Source: Bradyrhizobium sp. NAS80.1 (GTDB lineage: Bacteria > Pseudomonadota > Alphaproteobacteria > Rhizobiales > Xanthobacteraceae). From it: DNA of 64,000 nt. Within the stretch, counting starts at the first letter, position 1; each line of letters starts with the position of its first letter. The stretch is from assembly GCF_001908205.1 (NCBI RefSeq), contig NZ_LGHL01000007.1, forward strand, positions 1-64,000, given 5' to 3'. Shown one piece after another: positions 45,383-53,529 of the stretch. The position numbers and the translations under genes are program-made. The notes beneath the pieces are model-generated. The model ran no database searches. It was not told the origin of the DNA and saw nothing but the letters and a program-made list of their open reading frames with translations.

Positions 45383-45592
45383 CTAAGCCGCGCGTGACGA
45401 TTGCCGCACCGAGGGCAGGCTGAGAGGAAATGTGGTTTGCATCAAGGCCTGCAAAGCGGCCTCTTCATCCTGCAACCGCTTGAGGATGTAAGCTCGCTCA
45501 AGCTCGGAAAGTCTGGTCGCGAGCAGGCGGCGGTAACGGTGAATGTTGTTGCGGTGCGCGCGTAGTCGCGCAAGGTTCTCATCGATCATCAT
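45383..45592 (-). CDS. small helical protein upstream of hsp20
   Basis: A 69-residue protein from ATG 45592 (AAGGAG 4-5 bases upstream; the longer frame is not supported). The pattern LARLRAHRNNIHRYRRLLAT and ERAYILKRLQDEEAAL is a recognised small rhizobial family. It precedes its paralogue at 45167-45373 by nine bases, so the two form an operon, transcribed away from the hsp20 gene. The T-rich segment at 45726-45780 separates the two units. Confidence 0.65.
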   Translation of the reverse strand: MMIDENLARLRAHRNNIHRYRRLLATRLSELERAYILKRLQDEEAALQALMQTTFPLSLPSVRQSSRAA

Positions 45593-45780
45593 CGTCTCCT
45601 TGACGGGCGTCGTGCTGTCCTTTGTGTTCGGGGTTGTGCCCCGGCGTGAAATTTTGTCGGCGATGACCGCGCTGTCAAGAGCCCGACGAGGCCGTCGGCC
45701 TTTAGCCAAATCGTAGCAGCGGCCAAAATTTTTTTTCAGACCCTCTTGAACTTTTTTTTGGATTTGCCGATTTTTTGGGC

Positions 45781-45887
45781 GTCGCAGAGATGCGGCCGGG
45801 GCGCCTGCCGGGCCCCGAAATCAAGGCGGGCGCCGGAAGGTGTCCGGTGCCAGCTCGTACCCAACTTGCTCTTTGGAGGATTTGGCT
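45781..45887 (+). promoter_or_regulatory. ROSE-type RNA thermometer leader of hsp20
   Basis: The 5' leader ends ttgctctttggagga followed by 7 bases and the ATG. The TTGCT at 45866-45870 lies just before the ribosome binding site GGAGGA at 45875-45880, the arrangement of the last hairpin in ROSE elements that melt at heat-shock temperature. Two GC-rich hairpins precede it (about 45793-45820 and 45824-45852). Upstream, CTTGAAC at 45744-45750 resembles the -35 element of RpoH promoters. Confidence 0.7.
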
Positions 45888-46340
45888 ATGAGGTATGATT
45901 GGACTCCCCTGTGGAGATCGACCATTGGCTTCGACCGCCTTTTTGACGTTCTCGACGAGGTCCAGCGGACCGCCGAAGAGAGCTATCCCCCCTACAACAT
46001 CGAGCGGCTCGACGAGAACCGCTTCCAAATCTCGGTAGCGCTCGCCGGGTTCACACCGGACGAGGTGACGCTTACGGTGGAACAGAACGTCCTGACGCTG
46101 GAAGGCCATAAAGCCGAGAAGGACGAGAAGACCTTTGTGCATCGAGGAATGTCGACACGCTCGTTCAAGCGCCAGTTCACCCTTGCCGACCACGTCGAGA
46201 TCAAGGGCGCTCGCTTCGAGAATGGTCTGCTGGTCATCGAGCTTCAACGCGAGATTCCCGAGGCCATGAAGCCGCGGCGCATCGCCATCACGGGCGCAAG
46301 CGCGGGGCAGGTCAAGCAGATCGAGGGCAAGGCCGCCTGA
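45888..46340 (+). CDS. small heat-shock protein, Hsp20 family
   Basis: A 150-residue chaperone with the alpha-crystallin domain at about 35-130: YNIERLDENRFQISVALAGF, VTLTVEQNVLTLEGHK, and the RFENGLLVIELQREIPE end containing the conserved G-x-L. The start at 45888 follows GGAGGA by 7 bases. It would bind unfolding proteins in the cytosol during heat shock. Control is predicted by the ROSE-type leader and an RpoH-type promoter. The short C-terminus ends PRRIAIT (I-x-I-type anchor), allowing oligomerisation. Confidence 0.92.
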   Translation: MRYDWTPLWRSTIGFDRLFDVLDEVQRTAEESYPPYNIERLDENRFQISVALAGFTPDEVTLTVEQNVLTLEGHKAEKDEKTFVHRGMSTRSFKRQFTLADHVEIKGARFENGLLVIELQREIPEAMKPRRIAITGASAGQVKQIEGKAA

Positions 46341-46424
46341 CCAACCCGCGGCTTGGTTCCGATCGCCACCGCGCGGGTTCTCCCGCGCGGCTACCTTAGT
46401 GCGTCTTATGATCGGAGGTTAGCC

Positions 46425-46679
46425 ATGCGGACGACGCCCGCACACGACAACGTCTTCGATTTCAATGCTCTTCTTCACCACATCGCCGAAGCGATCTCCG
46501 TCCAATCTTGGGGCTTTAGAGCCTTGAGGGCGGCAGGAAAGAAATCGCGATCTGAAGTCGCTGATGATCTGACCAATCCCGAAGATCCGCTGTTTAGCGA
46601 GGCGGCCGAAGAGACGTTCGGCGCGCTACGAGCGCATATCTTGCGATTGGAGCGAGAGGCTGAAGCAGAACGACGCTAA
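46425..46679 (+). CDS. small protein following hsp20
   Basis: An 84-residue protein with GGAGG 7 bases before ATG 46425. It is helical and acidic with the stretch FDFNALLHHIAEAISVQSW and a tail rich in Arg/Glu. I recognise no family domain. It lies 84 bases after hsp20 and is probably in the same heat-induced transcript. Confidence 0.55.
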   Translation: MRTTPAHDNVFDFNALLHHIAEAISVQSWGFRALRAAGKKSRSEVADDLTNPEDPLFSEAAEETFGALRAHILRLEREAEAERR

Positions 46680-46721
46680 TCGAGCTTTCATCCGCCTTTG
46701 GAAAAACGAGGGAGGTTCCAC

Positions 46722-46943
46722 ATGGCATCGGTCTCAATACCATATGACGAAAAATGCCCCCGGTGTGGTTCTGGGGCAGTTCACCTCGAGTGGCATGAAC
46801 GCGTCAATCCGCAGGAAGTCCAGGAGCTTTGGCACTGCTGGGACTGCAAAAACGAATTTGTCACCGTCGCAACTTCTGACGAGAAGAAGCCGTCAGTGAC
46901 TGAGAAGATCACCGAACAATTCTTTACCAGCCTCCTCATCTAA
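46722..46943 (+). CDS. small zinc-ribbon protein
   Basis: A 73-residue protein with CPRCGSG and HCWDCKNEF, two CxxC knuckles that make a zinc ribbon. GGAGG lies 7 bases before ATG 46722. The end KITEQFFTSLLI is hydrophobic. It is the third gene downstream of the heat-shock leader and may be coexpressed. Such ribbons are common but their partners are unknown. Confidence 0.65.
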   Translation: MASVSIPYDEKCPRCGSGAVHLEWHERVNPQEVQELWHCWDCKNEFVTVATSDEKKPSVTEKITEQFFTSLLI

Positions 46944-47131
46944 TCAATGACGCCCGAGGAGGTCCCGACCAAGGTGTTGCACGGTCTAGTTTCTGCTTCT
47001 GGCCGGACCCGAACATCGGCTCGTCGCGGCATAGGTCTCCAGTTGTTCCGCTTGATTCACATAGCTGATGGCGCTCGCCCTTGAAACCCGCCTACCAAGA
47101 ACAGGATGATTGCCAACCGGGGGAGCGGTAG

Positions 47132-47290
47132 GTGTCTAGCTATCGGGTATACGTCCTTGATGAAAACGGCCACGTCACAGGGCCGCCGCATGTCATTATG
47201 TGCGACGATGACCAACAAGCAATTTACTATGCCAAACTGCAACCGGTTTTCTTCTGGGGTGTGGTGGACATGATGCTGGCGCTTGGATGA
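47132..47290 (+). CDS. small rhizobial YRVYxLDENGHV-type protein
   Basis: A 52-residue product starting at GTG 47132 with GGGAG 8 bases upstream. It reads SSYRVYVLDENGHVTGPPHV and then a CDDDQQAI segment, the pattern of a family of about 55-residue proteins in Bradyrhizobium in which this part is followed by GHD-x-x-xW. Here that ending is in another frame (GHDAGAWMRA is readable), so the last 15 residues may be the product of a frameshift. Role unknown. Confidence 0.5.
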   Translation: MSSYRVYVLDENGHVTGPPHVIMCDDDQQAIYYAKLQPVFFWGVVDMMLALG

Positions 47291-47431
47291 GAGCATAGGT
47301 GGGCGCGGCGGGTTGTGCGTGGTGAAGCAGGTGGAGTTGACTCTTTCATTGTTAGTCGATGTCACGCTGCTCTGGCTGGCGCTTCGCGGACCACATTGCA
47401 ACAAACGACTCCCAGATCGATTGTGACGGTC

Positions 47432-47679
47432 ATGGCGGAATCATTCGGCAATTCTTTCTCTATCGTCGAGGTCACCGCAGATGATGCATCGGCGGGAGAG
47501 CCCGAAACGGAGATTTGGATTGCGCTGGCCAAGCCGAGCCAGGCGCTGACATTCTCGCTGCAGTGCCTGAAGGATGGACGGCCGAAGTATTGAACGTGCA
47601 ACTGACGGAAAAGCAGCGAAGTACGTTCGAGAAGCTCAACCTCAAGCCGGGCGATGTCTACAAAATCTCACCGAAGTAA
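47432..47679 (+). pseudogene. deleted copy of the MAESFG-family gene at 50344
   Basis: The start MAESFGNSFSIVEVT and EIWIALAKPSQALT match 50344-50667 closely. Then about 75 bases present in the other copy are missing and the frame changes, giving a short wrong ending at 47593. In the next frame the family C-terminus continues as AVPEGWTAEVLNVQLTEKQR and ends DVYKISPK before TAA 47677-47679. So this is a decayed duplicate. Confidence 0.7.
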
Positions 47680-47734
47680 ACGGTGTCGATTAGCGGACTT
47701 TCGTGAGCGGCAGCCTCTCTCAGTGAGCGGAGAG

Positions 47735-47778
47735 GCGGCCCCGGCGCGCAGAGGCGCTTGGGGTATCGCCGGGGCCGC
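47735..47778. repeat. GC-rich hairpin repeat, copy 1
   Basis: GCGGCCCCGGC and GCCGGGGCCGC form an 11-bp stem around gcgcagaggcgcttggggtat. A related hairpin with the same loop signature (CGCAGAGG, TGGGGT) is at 49266-49307. It may act as a terminator or structured RNA. Confidence 0.6.
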
Positions 47779-47902
47779 TCCGCCAGCTCGGCGGGGGCCG
47801 GCAGGTTTTTAACCTTCGGCGATATTCCCTGTTCCTATTCGATGAGAACCGTTGCATAGTTTTCCCTATTTTAGTCTGCCAGTTTCTTGATGGGGTTTTT
47901 GC

Positions 47903-48100
47903 ATGCCTAGTTGTATCGAAGATCTGCAGATGCTGCGCTTGATCAAGGCCTTTGAGAAAATAACCGACCTGGACTTCCGGCGCATGGTCGTCCTCAACGT
48001 GGAGGAGCAACTGGCGAAGCAGGAGGCGAACGAGCGGCAGGGGAAACGAAATGAAAGACATACAGGCGCACTTGGAGAAGCTTCGCACTCAGATAGCTGA
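47903..48100 (+). CDS. small conserved helical protein
   Basis: A 65-residue protein with LQMLRLIKAFEKITDLDFRR and MVVLNVEEQLAKQEA, a recognised short rhizobial pattern (L-x-x-I-x-x-F-x-K-I-x-D, then VE-x-QL). It overlaps the next gene by 50 bases, so the last part of its C-terminus (after about residue 50) may be less constrained. Role unknown. Confidence 0.6.
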   Translation: MPSCIEDLQMLRLIKAFEKITDLDFRRMVVLNVEEQLAKQEANERQGKRNERHTGALGEASHSDS

Positions 48101-48299
48101 GTGCGAGATGATCCGTGACCTTGCGACGAACCCGTCCAAACGGGAGCTGTTCGGCAAGCTGGCCGAGCACTACAAGGTGTTGGCGACTGAGGTTGAGCGC
48201 GCGATGAGCGGGGCCGGGGATACGTTGCTGGGTCGCAAGACCCAAGAGCCGTTTCCAGATGAAAGTCCCCCCGATGCGCCCGGCGTTGGGCGGGCCTGA
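48051..48299 (+). CDS. small conserved helical protein
   Basis: An 82-residue protein beginning MKDIQAHLEKLRTQIAECEM and continuing KRELFGKLAEHYKVLATEVE, a pattern I recognise from many Bradyrhizobium small proteins. It starts inside the gene at 47903, with GGGGAAACG before the ATG, so translation is probably coupled. The Pro-rich tail varies among relatives. Confidence 0.65.
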   Translation: MKDIQAHLEKLRTQIAECEMIRDLATNPSKRELFGKLAEHYKVLATEVERAMSGAGDTLLGRKTQEPFPDESPPDAPGVGRA

Positions 48300-48407
48300 G
48301 CTAAGATGGCTTGGGCGGTGAGCCAGCGGCTGTTCGAATTTGTAGGAGCGCTGGAAACCGTTGCAGTTCGGAGACGTTAGGCGCGGGGCTCCCCTAGGAG
48401 TGACGCG

Positions 48408-48599
48408 ATGACAGCGCACCGCCGCCGGATCAAGCAGACGGAAAATTTGGAAAAGCGCCTAGCCGCCGAAGCCAGACGACTGCGCGAAGAAGCCGAAGAA
48501 CTCCCGATTGGTGCGGCGCGAGATCAGGCCCTGAGGAGAGCCTGCCGATGCGAGATGTGGGTGCGCTCGCCCGGGTTTCGGCCGCCGGGATTGAGCTAG
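48408..48599 (+). CDS. small conserved basic protein
   Basis: A 63-residue protein: MTAHRRRIKQTENLEKRLAA, a helical stretch of Arg and Glu, and the ending SPGFRPPGLS. Relatives I recall end with a SPGLRPP tail after a longer helix (RKARQ-type), so about 15 residues may be missing from this copy near RRACRCEMW. GGAG at 48399-48402 precedes the ATG by about five bases. Confidence 0.55.
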   Translation: MTAHRRRIKQTENLEKRLAAEARRLREEAEELPIGAARDQALRRACRCEMWVRSPGFRPPGLS

Positions 48600-48637
48600 A
48601 TCAAACCGGTTTGCACCGCCCAGCGCTTTGTTGCTCC

Positions 48638-48730
48638 ATGCGACGGAGCACCCTGATATTGATTGCTTGGTACTGCTGGTGCGCGGTGGCGGGCGGCGCC
48701 CTGGTCTACGTCGCCTTCGGACATCCGTAA
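48638..48730 (+). CDS. possible 30-residue membrane peptide
   Basis: MRRSTLILIAWYCWCAVAGG and a short tail form one membrane helix with a basic N-terminus. No ribosome binding site is seen; it is listed because the next gene and others nearby have the same design. Confidence 0.3.
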   Translation: MRRSTLILIAWYCWCAVAGGALVYVAFGHP

Positions 48731-48797
48731 AAGCCCGACGGCGAAACTGGCGCAAAGTGCATATCCTTCCGGACTTAACCTATGCCAAAGTCACGGC

Positions 48798-48887
48798 ATG
48801 AGCAGAGAGATCCTATATCGCGTGCTGGTGATCGGTGCCGGCTGCGTGCCGGTCGCGGCGACGGCCGTTTTGCTTTTCATGAAGTAA
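48798..48887 (+). CDS. possible 29-residue membrane peptide
   Basis: MSREILYRVLVIGAGCVPVA followed by ATAVLLFMK: a basic start and one membrane helix. No strong ribosome binding site. Similar tiny proteins are found near 49038 and 51211. Confidence 0.3.
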   Translation: MSREILYRVLVIGAGCVPVAATAVLLFMK

Positions 48888-49037
48888 GGCGGCGTTCGTT
48901 TGCGGAAAGGCATCGGGGCATTTGCAAGGCCATATTGCCCCGACTGATTGCCAGCGGCATCCCTTTGGCAGAATTGTCGCGCCGGCAAGAGCTGCCTCAG
49001 GCTTCTCCAGCAAGATGTGTTGACCCAACGGCGTCAA

Positions 49038-49148
49038 TCACCAGCCGACATAGAGCCCGATAAAAAGAAAGAGGCCCCAGTAAAGAAGAGCCCAGCCAAT
49101 TGGCGACAGCTGAGCCAGCTTCGCGTTGCGATCAGTGTTGTTGAGCAT
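49038..49148 (-). CDS. 36-residue membrane protein
   Basis: From ATG 49148, with GGGGAG 6 bases upstream, the product reads MLNNTDRNAKLAQLSPIGWA then a hydrophobic helix ending FIGLYVGW. The good ribosome binding site and the clean soluble-plus-helix plan make this a believable small membrane protein. It runs opposite to its neighbours. Confidence 0.55.
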   Translation of the reverse strand: MLNNTDRNAKLAQLSPIGWALLYWGLFLFIGLYVGW

Positions 49149-49265
49149 CGATTTCTCCCCATCAGAGTCCGCCTGCCCACGAACGGTAGGGTAGAATATA
49201 TTATAATATACAATCAATACTGAATTTTCGAAGGCATGGCGCGGCTCAAACGTCGGAAGGAGAGC

Positions 49266-49307
49266 GGCCCCGGCTCGCAGAGGGGTGTCTGGGGTGGTGC
49301 CGGGGCC
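49266..49307. repeat. GC-rich hairpin repeat, copy 2
   Basis: GGCCCCGGC and GCCGGGGCC form a 9-bp stem around tcgcagaggggtgtctggggtggt, resembling the hairpin at 47735-47778. A short AT-rich palindrome (atattataatat, near 49195) lies upstream of it. Confidence 0.55.
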
Positions 49308-49490
49308 ACGCCCGGCTCCGCGCGGGCAGCCAGCAACATTCTCAAGCTGGCTTGTTTCGCCTGGTTCCTCGCCACCCACACCGTGAAAACTTTGGGGCGG
49401 TTTGCGGCTACAGGATCAAGAGACCGAGGGCGACAACGTCTGCCGGTCTCTGGGGGCAGACGCGTCGAGGCGCCCGCGGTGCTGAAATCG

Positions 49491-49649
49491 CTAGATGGGC
49501 CCGAAGGCGCTTACGAGCCCGATCACGATGGGGACCAGGGCGACGACGGACCATAGGGCAGGCGAGCTCGAGGACAGGCCGGCGACAAAGATCCAGACAC
49601 CGAAGCCGAGGATGAGGGCCGAGATCGCGTATGCCACTGCTTTTTCCAT
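49491..49649 (-). CDS. 52-residue protein with two membrane helices
   Basis: From ATG 49649: MEKAVAYAISALILGFGVWI, a polar turn SSSSPALW, then VVALVPIVIGLVSAFGPI. Two helices with a short loop. I recognise the pattern from small Bradyrhizobium and Rhodopseudomonas membrane proteins. The ribosome binding site is weak. Confidence 0.5.
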   Translation of the reverse strand: MEKAVAYAISALILGFGVWIFVAGLSSSSPALWSVVALVPIVIGLVSAFGPI

Positions 49650-49875
49650 CGGGCGACGCCGCGGATTATCGCCATCCGACTCTCTGGGGACCCAAACGTT
49701 CCTATCGGGCAGCGCCCCCGAGGAGCAGCATGGTCCGAACATATTCCGTCGGCGATCGGAAGCCCGCTCGCGTTGAGCTATGATAGACCCCGCCGGCCTT
49801 TTGAGCTGGCTGGTTTTTCCTATTGCAACTTTCGCCCCCTACGCGGGATACGGCTTTGTCCACGGGGAACATCAC

Positions 49876-50118
49876 ATGCCAACGGCGGCGCGCGAATACG
49901 TAGACTTTTGGCTCGAAAATAGCGTTCACGCAGCCGAGCAGCCCGGCCTGAAGGGCGCTTCGCAGAACGTCGACGAACTGGTCGACCGCCTTGTCGAGGG
50001 CGCCAAGGGCCAAGGCATCACCCGGGAAGCCCTGGAAACCGAGGTCGGAGATCTCGCAGAGTACATCCGCGACAAACTTGCTACCGCCAATCGAGCCGAG
50101 CACGACCGGCGCAAGTGA
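49876..50118 (+). CDS. DUF768-like small protein
   Basis: An 80-residue protein: MPTAAREYVDFWLENSVHAA, then VDELVDRLVEGAKGQGITRE and LETEVGDLAEYIRDKL. The pattern of an N-terminal FL/W-x-x-W helix, then A-x-x-x-GI and EEVG-like helix is that of DUF768 proteins, which are abundant in rhizobia and unstudied. GGGGA lies 7 bases before the ATG. Confidence 0.65.
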   Translation: MPTAAREYVDFWLENSVHAAEQPGLKGASQNVDELVDRLVEGAKGQGITREALETEVGDLAEYIRDKLATANRAEHDRRK

Positions 50119-50343
50119 TCGTTGGCAGAGCAATTCCGCGATGGTTCCTAGATAGAAACGAAACATATCGCTGGCGATCTTTCTGTGCCGGGCGTAGCTT
50201 TCTCACCATCGCCGAGCGCCCTTCGCATTTATCGGTGATTGAGGACGCCCCATCACAGCGCTCCCGGCCCACTCAAACAGGGACCAGCGCCATGGTGTAG
50301 CGCCGCCGTATCGAGCAGATCCAATCGTTGGAAGAACGCCTTC

Positions 50344-50667
50344 ATGGCGGAATCCTTTGGCGACTCTTTCTCCATCGTTGAGCTCACCCCAGACGATACG
50401 TTGGCGGAAGAGCCCGCGACGGAGATTTGGATTGCGCTGGCTAAGCCGAGTCAGGCGCTGACAGATACGTTGCTTGAACGTCATCAGCGGTTTGACGGCG
50501 ACCTTGCGCTTAATCACGCCGCCCGGAGCCATCCATTGGTTCTTGCAGCCGTGCCTGAAGGATGGACGGCCGAACTATTGAACATGCAACTGACGGAAAA
50601 GCAGCGAAGAACATTTGAGGAGTTCAACCTCAAGCCTGGCGATGTTTATAAAATCTCATCGAAGTAA
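50344..50667 (+). CDS. MAESFG-family hypothetical protein, intact copy
   Basis: A 107-residue protein: MAESFGDSFSIVELTPDDT, EIWIALAKPSQALT, a middle with an HQRFDGDLALNHAARSH loop, and AAVPEGWTAELLNMQLTEKQ ending DVYKISSK. The copy at 47432 lacks the middle. The protein has no signal peptide or known domain. The two copies are 2.9 kb apart in the same direction, a recent duplication. Confidence 0.65.
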   Translation: MAESFGDSFSIVELTPDDTLAEEPATEIWIALAKPSQALTDTLLERHQRFDGDLALNHAARSHPLVLAAVPEGWTAELLNMQLTEKQRRTFEEFNLKPGDVYKISSK

Positions 50668-50927
50668 GTCGTGCCCAGTTGGCTTTCGGCCGATAGATCC
50701 TCGTTACCCGCCTGTTCACGCTGGTCGCTAGCGGCCGCATTACGCGCCGTCGCGTGTGTCGATTTGGTCCACCAGCAAAAACGCCGCCCGCTTAAATGAA
50801 GCGCAGGCGGCGGTTTACCAGCCCCGGGAGGGAAGACAAATCCCCGGTAAAGATTGGTCTGAACGGACTATGCGAAGGTTCACCGCTGTAGAGATTTGGG
50901 CTGCCATCCCTTGGGCGCGCGCAAGCA

Positions 50928-51221
50928 ATGGCGAAACCATCAACCGCCGCCAAAAACAACAGATCGGCCTCAGATCGAAACCCGTTCCGCGCCGAATTGA
51001 TGGAGATGAACGAGAATCTGGCTCGCAGCGGGTCGTCGGCTGCTGAAGAGGCGCCGCAAATTAAGCGTCGCAAGGAGATTGGGCCTCAGGTGCAAGCTGA
51101 GAAGCAGAGTCTGGGTGAAATAAATAGTACCGCCCAGAAAGCAAGCGCGTCGATGGCGCACAGACAGAAGCTTCGTGAAGCCGTCGCGCGATTGGGGCTC
51201 CCATTCGCGATCAGATGCTGA
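50928..51221 (+). CDS. hypothetical basic protein, uncertain
   Basis: A 97-codon frame with a Lys/Arg/Ser-rich product (KNNRSASDRNPFRAEL, QIKRRKEIGPQVQAEK). There is no known pattern and no clear ribosome binding site, but the amino-acid make-up is not that of an antisense frame. Its end overlaps the small membrane gene on the other strand by eleven bases. Confidence 0.35.
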   Translation: MAKPSTAAKNNRSASDRNPFRAELMEMNENLARSGSSAAEEAPQIKRRKEIGPQVQAEKQSLGEINSTAQKASASMAHRQKLREAVARLGLPFAIRC

Positions 51222-51312
51222 GCCAAAGACAAATAGTGATCAGCAGCGCAATAAGCAAAGCACATTCGAGTTTGTGGTTGTAGGAACGGAGAATTCTACT
51301 GTTCCACTTCAT
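51211..51312 (-). CDS. 33-residue membrane protein
   Basis: From ATG 51312: MKWNSRILRSYNHKLECALL followed by a hydrophobic helix ending CLWLSI. AAGGA lies 9 bases before the start. It shares the design of the tiny membrane proteins at 48638, 48798 and 49038. Confidence 0.5.
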   Translation of the reverse strand: MKWNSRILRSYNHKLECALLIALLITICLWLSI

Positions 51313-51840
51313 GTCGATTGTCCTTGGGCGAATTCCGGGCAGAGCTGGCGTCCATGAGGGACGACATGCAACACGTACGTCGCTGACAGCCTCTATGCCG
51401 AGAAAGCCGCGCGCCTGATGGACCGCGCATGCTGTTGAGCCCGGAAATGCCACTTATCGACTTCGCTGCGTGCATCTATCTGGAATGCCTTCCCGCAGGG
51501 GCTCGTCACGGCGGATGCTGCGCGGTATGCCGTCAGCTCTTTACGCAAGTTGATTGCGTCTCGCGCTAAAGCGAAATTCGAAGGTTGATGAGGAAGACCC
51601 GAAACGTCGCCGTTTTAGCATTGCCGCTGCTCCCTGTTTGATTGGGCGGGAGCGCAACTGGCGTTCTCATCACCGATAGAGGCCATGGGCTGAGCGGTGG
51701 TGCGAGGGACTAGACACCCTTTTCATCCGGGAGTCGATATAATTCGCGTCTGACGGTTCGAATGGTCACATCGACACCGAAGCAAATAAAACAGGCGCTA
51801 TTCCTTCTATCTGGGGCCGTTCCCCATTTCGCGCGCGAGC
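51313..51840. other. region without a supported gene
   Basis: About 530 bases. A short stretch near 51386-51430 reads DSLYAEKAARLMDRA and looks like a gene scrap, and a 46-codon frame at 51430 follows, but neither has a ribosome binding site or family pattern. Confidence 0.35.
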
Positions 51841-52123
51841 CTACGAAGCTGGCCGTGCGCTGATACTTGCGAGCTGGCGACGCTCGTCATCCGACAACTT
51901 CCAACCCTTGCATTGACTGCAAAGCTGCCTGAAAACGTCATACAGCTTGCTTCGCGCAACTGCGACGACTTCGGTGTCGTCAAATTCGCGCGAGTTCAGG
52001 AAAACTGGCAGTGAAAAACTGATCTGATCGCTCTCGATTTGAAACGCGAGGCAAACGTCCTCCCCCCCGTTCGTTGGGCGAAACCATCTCGATGCGCGCG
52101 ATCTTGATCTTGAACTCATCCAT
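51841..52123 (-). pseudogene. conserved hypothetical protein, frameshifted at a G7 run
   Basis: From ATG 52123 (GAGGTGA 6 bases upstream) the product reads MDEFKIKIARIEMVSPNERG; at the run of seven G (52072-52078 on the plus strand as C) the frame breaks. With six G it continues GEDVCLAFQIESDQISFSLP, VFLNSREFDDTEVVAVARSK and ends near SISARPAS at 51841. The corrected protein has about 93 residues. No function known. Confidence 0.55.
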
Positions 52124-52264
52124 AGCGTCACCTCGCTGGAGCCCTCGCCCAAGGGTACCATCTTTAGCTTTCTGCCGTTAGAGGATTACCAGCCTTCGAG
52201 TGGGGTCGGTTACATCAAGACGCTGTCCCATCGCGGGAAGGCTTGGCTCTGCGCTTCCTCAATC

Positions 52265-52797
52265 ATGCATTTCTTGGACAGGTTGGCAGCGATCGCGATA
52301 CCGGTGAAACCAGGTCGCGCGAGGGTAGAAATTCGTCAAACATTATGCGTGAGCTCAGCCAAGCTTACGGACGTATTAGAATACGCGCTTGCTGGAAAAA
52401 TGTCGCTGTTAAGGAAAGAGGGAAGGCAGCGCGGTCTGCGCCGATTTTTGGTGCATACCCATGATCTTAGAAGACTATTCCCCGAAATCTCGCCCGGATT
52501 TTATACCGTAGAAGAAGCTGCCCAATATGCAGGTATGAGCGAAAGTAGCGTTCGAGCCGCGACGCGAAACGGTCTTTTGCGGTTTGCGCAGTGTCCCAAG
52601 CACAGAGGCCGGCGGATGTTTTCAGAAAAAGAGCTGGTCTCGTTTTGCCGAAGATACGTTAGTTCAAATCAACTTGCAGAAGCCTACTCCGTAACTCCGC
52701 GGAGAATTTCCAGGGACCTATCTTCGAGTGCGGCTTGGATTTGCGGTCTTTGCCGGTTCGGATTGTGGCGTCGTGGCCGCGCAACGGCACTTCTTGA
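52265..52797 (+). pseudogene. helix-turn-helix DNA-binding protein, C-terminus probably frameshifted
   Basis: The product contains a clear MerR/excisionase-type helix-turn-helix: FYTVEEAAQYAGMSESSVRA then GRRMFSEKELVSFCRRYVSS, followed by a second helical unit NQLAEAYSVTPRRISRDLSS. After that the given frame becomes unnatural up to 52879; with one more C near 52727 it reads ECGLDLRSLPVRIVASWPRN and ends at TGA 52795-52797. The N-terminal 70 residues have no pattern, so the true start is unknown and the gene may be a 3' fragment of a larger protein. Confidence 0.5.
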
Positions 52798-53119
52798 TGC
52801 AAAGTATCGCGGATTGGGCCCTCAGGATGTCGCCAAGTCAAAAGCAGGCATGAGTGGGGCCGTCACCCACGTTCAGTGACTTGTGGCCAGTTGTCGGATT
52901 GCCGATGGAAGGGGTCGGTGGCTCGATTTCATCGACATACTTGCGCTATCAAGTCCCAACTTTCATCTCCCGAAAGGCAGAGTGTCGGTGACAATTGAAG
53001 TGCGTACCTACCAAAAATGGGACCAGTGTTTCAGCGTCTGATCAGAAGGTGCGTCACATCGAAGTGCCGAAGAGGAAGCCTAAGGGAGAAAGTGGCTCTA
53101 GTATTCGCCTTCGTCTCCT

Positions 53120-53425
53120 TTAGCGGAGGTGATGTAGTGTATCGGGTACAATCTCGTGCTGGATGTCAAAGTCAGTCAGCAGACTGAAGGAGTCACGGCG
53201 AGCGAATAAGATGCTCGCATCGGTTCTGATTACTGCTGGCGCGGCAGATTTATCGATAGCAGTTTTGATGAGGTCGAGGACGTCTCGAACTTGGATTGGT
53301 TCGGCCGTGCTGCTTACGTGAATAGTCTGCCCTCGCTCATCGACGATGAGTAGCTCATTATGAGGACGGCAGATCACATTCCAGGCGCCCCGCGGAGGTC
53401 CGGTGACCGATTTGCAATAGGCCAT
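53120..53425 (-). CDS. hypothetical protein next to the IS66 element
   Basis: A 101-residue product: ELLIVDERGQTIHVSSTAEP, VRDVLDLIKTAIDKSAAPAV and SLLTDFDIQHEIVPDTL. Composition and predicted alternating strands and helices look like a real small protein. I recognise no family. The IS66 element with its target duplication starts 13 bases upstream of the ATG, so its promoter was probably displaced. Confidence 0.45.
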   Translation of the reverse strand: MAYCKSVTGPPRGAWNVICRPHNELLIVDERGQTIHVSSTAEPIQVRDVLDLIKTAIDKSAAPAVIRTDASILFARRDSFSLLTDFDIQHEIVPDTLHHLR

Positions 53426-53437
53426 CTAGCTGTCTTT

Positions 53438-53445
53438 ATTCAAGC
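53438..53445 (+). repeat. IS66 target-site duplication, left
   Basis: attcaagc, identical to 56589-56596. An 8-bp duplication is the normal length for IS66-family elements. Confidence 0.9.
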
Positions 53446-53529
53446 GTGAGCGTCATCCAGGGACCACGTGCTGAGGGCTGATCTGGTGGGTTAGAAAGAT
53501 CTCGTGGAATGGTTGGTCACGAGGTCACC

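Noticed and set aside
45702..46247. 181-codon frame opposite hsp20
   Set aside because: Antisense to hsp20 and its leader.
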